From Bacteroidales bacterium (GTDB lineage Bacteria; Bacteroidota; Bacteroidia; Bacteroidales; UBA932): a stretch of 8,157 nt of DNA. Within the stretch, counting starts at the first letter, position 1. Each line of letters opens with the position of its first letter. Below the pieces are notes generated by a model. It saw only the letters and a list, made by a program, of their open reading frames with translations, was not told the origin of the DNA and did no database searches. The position numbers and the translations under genes are program-made. The stretch covers positions 1 through 8,157 of the forward strand of contig JAFZLQ010000035.1 of the NCBI GenBank assembly GCA_017551425.1, written 5' to 3'. Shown here one piece after another: positions 1 through 6,717 of the stretch.

Positions 1-604
1 CGCCGTCTGCGCCGACGACATGCAGTTCCGAGAGATATCCGGCCAGGCGGCGCTGCAGCATGGTGAGGTCAGCCATCGGGGAGACTTTGACCATCACCAG
101 AGGGGCCAGTTTCAGCAGCTGCGGCATCAGGGAGACGACGTCCGGGCTGCAGTCTTCGAGCAGAAAGACCTTGCGTCCGGCGGAATTGCGGCGCGCGGGA
201 TCGAGATAGATCGCATCGGGAGCGAACTCCGTCAGCGCTGTTTTCCAGCCGTCTGACTCTGCAGACACATCGTACCCGCTGAAGCTCACATTATCCACTC
301 CCAGCGCCGCGAAATTGCGTTTCACCGCCTCCAGCAGCACGGAATCGCGCTCGTTGTACCAGACACGGGAAGCGCGGCGGGAGAAGGCCCAGCTGTCAGC
401 CCCCAGGCCTCCGGTAAGGTCGGCGACGCGTGCGCCGGCGGCAACGAGCCCGGCCTTGTAAAGGGCTGCGGTTTCGGACGAGCACTGCTCCAGGTTTATG
501 GAAGCGGGGACGGTCACCTCCGCACCCGCCCACGACGGCATCTTGCGTTCCAGCTTTGCACGGTCGCGGGCGTCAAGCCCCTGGAGTATGTCGGCAAAAC
601 TCAT
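1..604 (-). CDS. Class I SAM-dependent methyltransferase, THUMP-like (PG_1098 family), 3' end beyond the window
   Basis: This is the N-terminal 201 residues of a minus-strand gene starting at ATG 604-602 (MSFADILQGLD) and cut by the left edge, so no stop is visible. The sequence shows a Rossmann-type methyltransferase core. A conserved QCSSE stretch lies at about 40-44, SAM-binding motif I is DLTGGLGAD at 62-70, an acidic residue after strand 2 is E85 (NERD), and a catalytic-loop-like YLDPARR lies at 133-139. Bacteroidota proteins with this QCSSE/DLTGG/DPARR pattern (PG_1098 type) usually carry a C-terminal THUMP-like domain, which would lie off the window. From the family, a nucleic acid, probably RNA, is the likely substrate; the exact target is unknown. 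Its start overlaps the stop of the upstream helicase gene as ATGA, so it is probably the fourth gene of the operon and translationally coupled. Confidence 0.85.
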   Translation of the reverse strand, partial: MSFADILQGLDARDRAKLERKMPSWAGAEVTVPASINLEQCSSETAALYKAGLVAAGARVADLTGGLGADSWAFSRRASRVWYNERDSVLLEAVKRNFAALGVDNVSFSGYDVSAESDGWKTALTEFAPDAIYLDPARRNSAGRKVFLLEDCSPDVVSLMPQLLKLAPLVMVKVSPMADLTMLQRRLAGYLSELHVVGADG

Positions 605-2019
605 ACGAAGAAACTGTCAGGGAAATTCACCAGGTACACCTTCCGGACGGCCCTGGTGAGGGCTGTGTAAAGCCATTTGAGGTCCTCCGCCGTACGCTCG
701 GGCTGCCAGAACGGGTTGTCTATGAACACGCAGTCCCACTGGCCGCCCTGGGCCTTGTGGCAGGTGATGGCGTCGGCATATTTGAGCTGCAGGGCGTTGA
801 AGTACGGGTCTTCGCGCACCGCGTCCCAGATGCGTTTCTTGGTCTTGAGCTCGGCATAATCGGCGCTGACGCCGGCGTAGAGGGCATTCTGCTGCTCGTA
901 GGTGAGCGACGCCGCCTCGCTGGTGAGCGTATCCAGGCACACCTTGGCGCGTATCTCGCAGTCGCCGTAATCGGGGAAGCTGAGCAGAGCGTCGGCAAAA
1001 CGGAGGCCGTAGCGGTCTTCGTAATTCCATATCTTGTGCAGCTCCGCCACGTCGCCGTTGGCTATGTAGTCCAGCTCATCGACGTCATCCACGAACTGGT
1101 AGCAGTTCTTGACTATCATGAAGCGGTCGCCCCGGGAAAGCTCCTCCTCCTTGTACAGCACCTTGGCGCGTATGCCCAGGTTGTAGCGAATCGCCCTCTT
1201 GTTGGAGCGGCACAGGACTATGGTGTCGTCGTAACGGCCGTAGGCGTCGCCGATGGCCTCCAGAAGGTCGCCGCCGTTAATACGCACTATGTCTTCACGT
1301 CCGCGTACGTCGAGCTGGGGCCCCTCGAAGAACTCTTCCCCGGAGGCGATGCGCGTACGCAGGGCGGTGGCGTTTACGAGTATGCCCGATTCGGCCGCCT
1401 GCCTCACCACGGTGGTGAGAGTGGCGTACTTCACCCCGCCGAAGTTGTCCATGAAGGAGCTGTCCAGCGCCGGGGATATCTCCAGCCCGACCGGGGGCAG
1501 CTGGGCCCTGTCGCCCATGAGGATTAGCCGGCAGTCGTCGCCGGAGCGCACGAAGCTTACGAGGTCTTCCAGGAGGTTGCCGGAACCGAAGACGGACGGC
1601 GTCTGCTGCGCTCCCGCTTCGATTCCTATCAGCGAAACCTCGTCTACCACGAACAGCGTATGCTTTGCCTTGTTGGGGGCGAGGGTGAAGCGGCCGTAGC
1701 CGTCGGCGCCCACGGATTTCTGGCGGTAGATATGCTTGTGGATTGTGGACGCGCCAATGCCGGCCATACCGGAAAGCACCTTTGCGGCGCGTCCGGTGGG
1801 GGCCAGGAGCACCGACTGTATCCCCAGCCGCTTGAGATAACCTATGACGGCAGCCAGGGCCGTGGTCTTGCCGGTACCGGCATATCCGTCCACCACGAAG
1901 ATGTCTCCGTCGTCAGTAGTAAGGAACTGCCCCAGGCTGCGGAAAAGGGCATCCTGACAAGGCGTAGGTTCTACTTTGAGCAGCTTGAGAAAACCGTTAT
2001 GGAGCGATGCGGCATCCAT
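601..2019 (-). CDS. Compact RecD/Dda-like superfamily 1 DNA helicase (AAA ATPase)
   Basis: A complete 472-residue protein with the superfamily 1 helicase motifs in order: Walker A GYAGTGKTT at 45-53, motif Ia LAPTGRAA at 72-79, Walker B FVVDE at 123-127, motif III GDRAQLPPV at 169-177, motif IV VLCRSNKRA at 268-276, motif V TCHKAQGGQWD at 419-429 and motif VI YTALTRAVRK at 451-460. The C-terminal part matches the UvrD_C_2 type found in RecD. The length fits stand-alone Dda-like or short RecD-like helicases and is far below RecD2. No nuclease domain and no RecB or RecC gene is visible. It presumably unwinds DNA 5' to 3' in repair or replication restart; the polarity is taken from the SF1B family. 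Its ATG (2019) overlaps the trkH stop by one base (TGATG), and its TGA overlaps the methyltransferase start. No motif is missing. Confidence 0.9.
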   Translation of the reverse strand: MDAASLHNGFLKLLKVEPTPCQDALFRSLGQFLTTDDGDIFVVDGYAGTGKTTALAAVIGYLKRLGIQSVLLAPTGRAAKVLSGMAGIGASTIHKHIYRQKSVGADGYGRFTLAPNKAKHTLFVVDEVSLIGIEAGAQQTPSVFGSGNLLEDLVSFVRSGDDCRLILMGDRAQLPPVGLEISPALDSSFMDNFGGVKYATLTTVVRQAAESGILVNATALRTRIASGEEFFEGPQLDVRGREDIVRINGGDLLEAIGDAYGRYDDTIVLCRSNKRAIRYNLGIRAKVLYKEEELSRGDRFMIVKNCYQFVDDVDELDYIANGDVAELHKIWNYEDRYGLRFADALLSFPDYGDCEIRAKVCLDTLTSEAASLTYEQQNALYAGVSADYAELKTKKRIWDAVREDPYFNALQLKYADAITCHKAQGGQWDCVFIDNPFWQPERTAEDLKWLYTALTRAVRKVYLVNFPDSFFV

Positions 2020-3473
2020 CAGCGGTTACGGCGGTCGAAAAGCATGGCGACGACCGCAAGCACCGGATAGATCTCGATACGGCCGAGGAACATGTCGAAG
2101 GTGAACACCAGCTTGGCGAAGGTGGGAGCGCAGTTGAAGTTGCCCATCGAGCCCATTTCACCGAGTGCGGGGCCCACGTTGCTGATGCTGGTTATGGATG
2201 CGCCCAGCGAATTCTGCCAGCCGACACCAGCCCAGAGGCAAAGCGTGACCGACAGGCACAGCAGCACCATGTACAGCACGATGTAAAGCAGCTGCGGAGC
2301 CACGTCTTCGTCTTTGAGGATGCGGCCGGAAAGGCGCACCTCGTTGACGGAAGAAGGATGCATGATGCGCTTGAGCTGGCGCCCGACGGACTTGAGCAGG
2401 AGTATGATACGGTCTATCTTGAGACCGCCGGAGGTGGAGCCGGCGCAGGCGCAGACAAGCGCCGGAATCAGGATCAGTGCACACATCACCCCGGGCCAGG
2501 TACTGTTGTCGATGATGGCGAAGCCGGTGGTGGTGGATATGCACATCACCTCGAAGAGGCCGTTCCACAGCGAATCGGCCCATGTGCCGCAATACCCTCC
2601 GAGCTTGAGGTTGATGCCGAGCAGCACCGCAAAAACAAGGACGCAGATGGTGTAGAACCTGAGTATGGGGTTGTTGAGCGGCTTGAGGGACCGGTTCACC
2701 AGGGTCAGGAACAGGAGGCCGAAGTGGAGCGACGACAGGTACATGCAAAGCATGGTCGCGCCCTCGATCCAGCGCGAGTCGAATGCCCCGATGGAGGCGT
2801 TGCGGGTGCTGAATCCGCCGGTTGCGGTGACGCTCATGCCGTGGCAGAGAGCGTCGAAGAACGGCATTCCGCCCAGCAGGTACAGGACGAAGGCAAGTAC
2901 GAATATGCCCAGGTAGATGGATGTGAAGATGGGGACCGTCCTGTTGATACGGCCGCCGTATGCGCTGCGGGACAGCGATCCGACTTCCATGTTCACGAGC
3001 CTGAGCTTGACCGGGCTGGAATCGGGAATTATGAGCAGCAGGAATACGACGACTCCCAAGCCTCCGATGAAATGGGTGGCGCTGCGCCAGAAAAGAAGGC
3101 TCCGCGGCAAGGCTTCAACATTTTCCAGGATGGTCGCTCCGGTGGTGGTGAATCCCGACACGCTCTCGAACCAGGCGTTCTGGAGCGAGAACGGGCCGCC
3201 CCAAAGGGCGTACGGCAGCATGCCGAAGACGAAGGACAGCAGCCAGGAAAGGACGATTGTAACATAGCCCTCCTTGAGCGTGATGTCGGAAGTCTTGCGT
3301 ACGAAGATGAATGGGAATGCGCCCACGATGAAGGTGATGACGAAGCTGATGACCAGCGCCACCAGCGCACTGTCCCGGCCGCTGAACAGTGATACTATCA
3401 CCGCCAGGAACATGAACAGCGAGCTCACCAGGAGGGCCGAGCCTACGTTGCGGCTAATTGACTTCCAGTTCAT
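2019..3473 (-). CDS. trkH: TrkH-family potassium uptake channel subunit
   Basis: A complete 484-residue polytopic inner-membrane protein of the Trk/Ktr/HKT superfamily, which carries K+ through a pore built from four pseudo-repeats. All four selectivity-filter loops are visible: TTTGAT at 109-114, TATGGF at 216-221, TTTGFA at 314-319 and SNVGPALG at 431-438, each with its filter glycine. A further hallmark is CAGSTSGGLK at 343-352, next to the gating region after the third filter. The length is normal for bacterial TrkH. Known partners are cytosolic RCK-domain proteins (TrkA/KtrA), but no such gene lies in this window. Directly upstream and overlapping by 20 nt is a HAMP-domain membrane protein, and its stop overlaps the helicase start by one base. 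No Shine-Dalgarno is seen before ATG 3473, as expected in Bacteroidota. The family assignment is firm; the direct partner is unknown. Confidence 0.95.
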   Translation of the reverse strand: MNWKSISRNVGSALLVSSLFMFLAVIVSLFSGRDSALVALVISFVITFIVGAFPFIFVRKTSDITLKEGYVTIVLSWLLSFVFGMLPYALWGGPFSLQNAWFESVSGFTTTGATILENVEALPRSLLFWRSATHFIGGLGVVVFLLLIIPDSSPVKLRLVNMEVGSLSRSAYGGRINRTVPIFTSIYLGIFVLAFVLYLLGGMPFFDALCHGMSVTATGGFSTRNASIGAFDSRWIEGATMLCMYLSSLHFGLLFLTLVNRSLKPLNNPILRFYTICVLVFAVLLGINLKLGGYCGTWADSLWNGLFEVMCISTTTGFAIIDNSTWPGVMCALILIPALVCACAGSTSGGLKIDRIILLLKSVGRQLKRIMHPSSVNEVRLSGRILKDEDVAPQLLYIVLYMVLLCLSVTLCLWAGVGWQNSLGASITSISNVGPALGEMGSMGNFNCAPTFAKLVFTFDMFLGRIEIYPVLAVVAMLFDRRNR

Positions 3474-4266
3474 CGGAACGCTTTGACTTGAGGTCCTTCA
3501 GGCGCTTGCGGAGCGTGAGGTTTTCGTTTGCCAGCTCGCTGATGCCGCCGTTCAGCTGCACCAGCTCGTCGTCCCCCTCGAAGGTGTACGTGTACCGCTT
3601 GTTGTAAGAGCGGTAGCCCTCCAGCGAATCGAGCATGCGGTACAGCGGCTTGACGTAATATGCGAGCATGAAGAAGAGCAGCATTATTACGAGCAGCAGT
3701 CCCACGCCTACGGCCACGATGCCGGGTATGATACTGCGGTAGAAGCCGCGCTCGAAGGTCTTGGAATTCTGTTCAAGGTCGTTGTAGATGGCGGTTTCGA
3801 GGGCGTCGATGTCTTTCTTGAGCACCTGGAAGCCCGGCTGCAGGCGGTTGAAGTACCAGCTGCGCGAGTCTATGAAATAGGAATCGAGAACGTTTTCCAG
3901 CTCGAGCGAAGTGAGGACATACGCCGAGCAGGAATAGATTACGGAGTCAGTAAGCGGCTGGATGACATTGGATTCGAGAGAGGACTTGAGCACGTCGCAG
4001 TGGGAGAGGAAGTACTCCTGGTCGAACTGCGGAAGCTCGCCGTAGAAGTCGTCGCCTATTACCGTAAGTATGTCGAGGTTGTATTTGTTGCAGATGTCGG
4101 ACAGCTTGTGGGCTGTGTTCAGGCTGGTTATGTCGTCGGCTATGAGGTCTGAGACGTAGGTGCTCATCTTGGCGTATTCCAGCACCGAGAGGGTGGCCGA
4201 AACCACAAGAATTGCGGCTATCGAACTCAGACTTAATGTGAGTTTTGCCTTTAATGACAATTTCAT
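3454..4266 (-). CDS. Two-helix membrane receptor with HAMP domain and no output domain
   Basis: A complete 270-residue protein of unknown function. A short basic N-terminus precedes membrane helix 1 (about 11-29). A mostly helical, probably periplasmic segment of about 145 residues follows (30-176), resembling a four-helix-bundle sensor, then membrane helix 2 (about 178-204). After it comes a HAMP-like stretch at 205-257: the helix-breaking proline in YVKPLYRM, then GDDELVQLNGGISELANENL, matching the HAMP second helix with its acidic DE. The protein then ends in a short charged tail (KDLKSKRSDELEVN). No histidine kinase, methyl-accepting, cyclase or DNA-binding module follows. It is the first gene of the operon, with a TAnnTTTG promoter box about 26 bp upstream of ATG 4266, and its end overlaps trkH by 20 nt. 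I infer a signalling or scaffolding role, possibly for TrkH. A remnant of a histidine kinase is an alternative, but the frame is clean. Confidence 0.8.
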   Translation of the reverse strand: MKLSLKAKLTLSLSSIAAILVVSATLSVLEYAKMSTYVSDLIADDITSLNTAHKLSDICNKYNLDILTVIGDDFYGELPQFDQEYFLSHCDVLKSSLESNVIQPLTDSVIYSCSAYVLTSLELENVLDSYFIDSRSWYFNRLQPGFQVLKKDIDALETAIYNDLEQNSKTFERGFYRSIIPGIVAVGVGLLLVIMLLFFMLAYYVKPLYRMLDSLEGYRSYNKRYTYTFEGDDELVQLNGGISELANENLTLRKRLKDLKSKRSDELEVN

Positions 4267-4278
4267 TTTAAAATTTTT

Positions 4279-4295
4279 TACAAAATCTGTACAAA
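4279..4295. repeat. Short direct repeat TACAAA, possible operator half-sites
   Basis: TACAAA occurs at 4279-4284 and 4290-4295, starting 11 bp apart, about one helical turn. The repeat spans the predicted minus-strand start site and touches the minus-strand -7 box. A regulator bound here would block operon transcription. The region is so AT-rich that chance is a real possibility. Confidence 0.25.
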
Positions 4296-4299
4296 TATA
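4292..4299 (-). promoter_or_regulatory. Bacteroidota -7 promoter box for the receptor-trkH-helicase-methyltransferase operon
   Basis: Read on the minus strand this is TATATTTG, an exact match to the Bacteroidota -7 consensus TAnnTTTG. Transcription would begin around 4284-4288, giving a leader of roughly 20 nt before ATG 4266. I see no convincing -33 TTTG at the usual 19-21 bp upstream. The call rests on the -7 box and its position. Confidence 0.6.
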
Positions 4300-4311
4300 G
4301 GAATTTATTGA

Positions 4312-4319
4312 TATTTTTG
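4312..4319 (+). promoter_or_regulatory. Bacteroidota -7 promoter box for the ROK regulator gene
   Basis: Plus-strand TATTTTTG matches TAnnTTTG exactly. Initiation around 4323-4327 would leave a leader of about 11-15 nt before ATG 4338. This supports the ATG start over an in-frame TTG at 4308, which lies upstream of the box. No clear -33 element is visible. The box is back to back with the minus-strand box, 12 bp away. Confidence 0.6.
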
Positions 4320-4337
4320 CACCATAACACTACTACA

Positions 4338-5537
4338 ATGGCCAACGGTTTCCTTAGCGATACCTCCGGGAAGAACGCTTTCATAAAGCGCGAGATATTG
4401 CGTTTGTGCATACGGCACGACGAATCCAGCATCTCTTTCTTCAGCAAAACCCTTGGAATAAGCGTCCCTACGATCACCAAGCTCATAGGGGAGCTTATCG
4501 ACGACGGCTTCCTGTTGGACGAGGGCAAGATAGGCACATCGGGCGGACGGCGCCCCAGCATCTACGGGCTCAATCCGAGCGCGGGTTTCTTCGTGGGCAT
4601 CGATGTCGCAAGGCACCACTTCCACATCGCCATCACAGACTTCAAGGGCGCCATTCTCAAGCATATAGAAGACATCGAGTTCGTTCTGGAGTCTTCCGGC
4701 GAGTCCTTCCGGCAGATGTGCCGCATGGTCAAGGACCAGGTCATCGCCGCGGGCATTCCCTGGATCAAGGTCCTGGCGGCCGGCGTAAGCCTTACCGGCC
4801 GCGTGAATCCCGAGGAGGGTTATTCCCTGTCCTATTTCGTGAGTGACGACCTTCCCCTCAAAGACCTGTTCCAGAGGGAGTTGAACGTTCCCGTAAGCAT
4901 AGAGAACGATTCCCGCGCCCTCACCTACGGCGAGTACATGAACCTCGGCAAGGCGGCGGACAAGGACATGATAGCCGTGAATCTCAGCTGGGGCCTCGGC
5001 ATGGGAATGATACTCGACGGGCACCTGTATTACGGCAAGTCGGGTTTCTCCGGAGAAATCGGCCACTTCCCTCTCCTCGACAACGACATCATGTGCCGCT
5101 GCGGCAAGGTCGGGTGCCTGGAGACGGGCGCGTCCGGCTCAGCCCTGCACCGCATGATAATCGACAAGCTCAAGGAAGGGCGCCGGTCATCGCTTTCCAA
5201 GATTTATTCGGAGACGGGGACCATAGACCTTTCGGACATCCTCGAGGCCGTACAGAACGGTGACGTCCTTGCCATCGAGTGCATCGGCGCCATCGGAGCC
5301 ATGCTGGGACGCGGACTTGCCGGCGTCATCAACATCTTCAATCCCGGACTGGTGATAATCGGAGGACGTCTCATAGTCGGCAAGGAGCACCTGCTCCTCC
5401 CCATCCGCACCGCCGTCAACCGCCTTTCCATGGCTCGAGTCACCGCAGATACAAAAATACGCCTTTCCACGCTTGGCAGAAAGGCGATTTGTCTTGGAGA
5501 CTGCCTGCTGGCACGCAAGAAGCTCCTCGGGATCTAA
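4338..5537 (+). CDS. ROK-family transcriptional regulator (NagC/XylR type)
   Basis: A complete 399-residue protein starting MANGFLSDTSG at ATG 4338. Residues 15-75 form a winged helix-turn-helix (SISFFSKTLGISVPTITKLI at 31-50, then a GGRRP wing at 69-73). The rest is a ROK domain with END at 189-191 (the position of the kinase catalytic aspartate), the sugar-pocket motif GEIGH at 239-243 and zinc ligands in CRCGKVGCLE at 253-262. The N-terminal phosphate loop, DxGGT in ROK sugar kinases, reads IDVARHH at 88-94, so ATP binding and kinase activity are probably lost. From the family, it would bind DNA and respond to a sugar or sugar phosphate. It is divergent from the receptor-trkH operon across a 71-bp promoter region, which makes self-regulation and control of that operon plausible. 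It stands alone, with no sugar-use gene beside it, and ends tail to tail with the lipoprotein gene. Confidence 0.92.
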   Translation: MANGFLSDTSGKNAFIKREILRLCIRHDESSISFFSKTLGISVPTITKLIGELIDDGFLLDEGKIGTSGGRRPSIYGLNPSAGFFVGIDVARHHFHIAITDFKGAILKHIEDIEFVLESSGESFRQMCRMVKDQVIAAGIPWIKVLAAGVSLTGRVNPEEGYSLSYFVSDDLPLKDLFQRELNVPVSIENDSRALTYGEYMNLGKAADKDMIAVNLSWGLGMGMILDGHLYYGKSGFSGEIGHFPLLDNDIMCRCGKVGCLETGASGSALHRMIIDKLKEGRRSSLSKIYSETGTIDLSDILEAVQNGDVLAIECIGAIGAMLGRGLAGVINIFNPGLVIIGGRLIVGKEHLLLPIRTAVNRLSMARVTADTKIRLSTLGRKAICLGDCLLARKKLLGI

Positions 5538-6712
5538 TCGTGCACTGCACGCACCGGCATGCCGTAGCAACGTTCCGTTGCGATTATCATCGTATCATTT
5601 CCGTAGAATCCGAAGTAACAGGCAGTCATGCTGGTGTCGCCAAGTTCGGATGTCCAGTAGCCGCTGTTCTCCAGGGAAATGAAATAATCCATGAAGCCGC
5701 CGCACATGGGAAGGAATATGCTGTTGCCCTGATATCCGTCGACAAGGCTCTCCACCAGCATACCGGCGACACCGGTATCGTTGTAGTTGTCTGTCCATGT
5801 CCATTGGAATGACAAGGGGCTCATCAGCACACTCCATTCGGCGACGGAAGGCGTACGCCAGCCGACACCCCAGTTGATGCGGGCAGGATCATCAACATAG
5901 CCTGCATCATCATACGAGTCCATTCCGTCGCCCTTGAACACCATCATCTGGCCGGAAAAGCCGTACCAGGCGGCATCGTATACACCATCGTTGACAGTGT
6001 ACTTTGTGAGTGCATAATATGGCTGCTGCTGGTAATACTGTCCGAACTGCCCGGGAGAAGACCATTTATAGTTATTCCAGGTAAAACTGCGTTTGGGCGA
6101 TGTCTCTCCCCATGCATAATGGTTGCCGTAATCTTCCGGGTTGTCGGCTCCAAGATTGCATTTCGCCCATTTGAGACCGTCTCCCATCTCTACGTATTCG
6201 TGCGAGCCGTTCTGGGGCTGGGGCTGCTGGGGGATGTTGAGATTCTGAATCGCATCCAGGATAGCGTTGAGGATATCCTTGCAGTCGCTCATGCCACGAA
6301 CCGCTTCAAGAATCTCGGCAAGAACGGCAGCCTGATCCACGGTGACGGCATTGTAAAGGAAGCTCAATGAAGAAAGCACATTGTTGATTGCCACAAGGAG
6401 CTCCGCATTCGTGACGTCCTGCGAAACCGGAGTATCCGGATTCTGGTTGATTTTGGACGCAAGCGATTCTATTGCCTGCATCACCAGATCGAAGGCCTGC
6501 TGGTTCTGGAGCCGGCCCTCGTTCAGTGCCTCTTCTATGGCATTCAGCTTGTTTTCGAGCGAGTTGTCCTTGTCTTCTATCGCCTTTATGAGAACGCTCA
6601 TGTCGGATTCGAAGGTGAGATTCATTTCGGGGCGCAGGTTTTCGCAGGAGTGGAAAAGCAGCATGGCACCTGCGCACATCATCATGAATATGCAAACTCT
6701 CAACTGTTTCAT
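5534..6712 (-). CDS. Lipoprotein with helical stalk and FISUMP/DUF1566-like C-terminal domain
   Basis: A complete 392-residue predicted lipoprotein. The N-terminus is a type II signal peptide with lipobox LFHSC, lipidated at C23. Residues 30-160 are almost wholly helical with heptad-like hydrophobic spacing in two blocks (about 34-90 and 101-160), suggesting a coiled-coil or helical stalk. A Pro/Gln linker PQQPQPQ (161-167) follows. From 172 to the end lies a domain typical of Bacteroidota surface proteins: KWAKCNLGAD at 181-190, a YAWGET motif at 199-204, GWRTPSVAEW at 284-293, GYWTSE at 351-356 and the terminal GMPVRAV at 384-390. Such FISUMP/DUF1566-type domains are surface-associated, with no single known activity. 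Only one acidic residue follows C23, so surface export cannot be judged. It lies 5 bp after the beta-barrel gene, probably in one operon. Its stop overlaps that of the ROK gene by 3 nt. Confidence 0.85.
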   Translation of the reverse strand: MKQLRVCIFMMMCAGAMLLFHSCENLRPEMNLTFESDMSVLIKAIEDKDNSLENKLNAIEEALNEGRLQNQQAFDLVMQAIESLASKINQNPDTPVSQDVTNAELLVAINNVLSSLSFLYNAVTVDQAAVLAEILEAVRGMSDCKDILNAILDAIQNLNIPQQPQPQNGSHEYVEMGDGLKWAKCNLGADNPEDYGNHYAWGETSPKRSFTWNNYKWSSPGQFGQYYQQQPYYALTKYTVNDGVYDAAWYGFSGQMMVFKGDGMDSYDDAGYVDDPARINWGVGWRTPSVAEWSVLMSPLSFQWTWTDNYNDTGVAGMLVESLVDGYQGNSIFLPMCGGFMDYFISLENSGYWTSELGDTSMTACYFGFYGNDTMIIATERCYGMPVRAVHD

Positions 6713-6717
6713 GGCAA

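Noticed and set aside
430..1527. 365-codon open frame on the plus strand antisense to the helicase
   Set aside because: It overlaps a helicase with every SF1 motif in order, has no recognisable domain and lacks a promoter.
2007..3392. 461-codon open frame on the plus strand antisense to trkH
   Set aside because: The translation is low-complexity, rich in Gly, Glu, His and Ala, with no family motif. The opposite strand encodes an unmistakable TrkH. Long stop-free shadows are common in GC-rich genes.
4308..4337. TTG start adding ten residues to the ROK protein
   Set aside because: The extension contains the predicted -7 box and would begin upstream of the transcription start. ATG 4338 gives the usual distance to the helix-turn-helix.
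4305..5066. 253-codon open frame on the minus strand under the ROK gene
   Set aside because: No motifs, and it lies opposite the conserved ROK helix-turn-helix and sugar-binding core. Its end would also run through both promoter boxes.
5539..5551. CGTGC/GCACG inverted repeat near the convergent gene ends, as a terminator
   Set aside because: The stem is only 5 bp with a 3-base loop, there is no T-run on either strand, and it lies within the lipoprotein's last codons.
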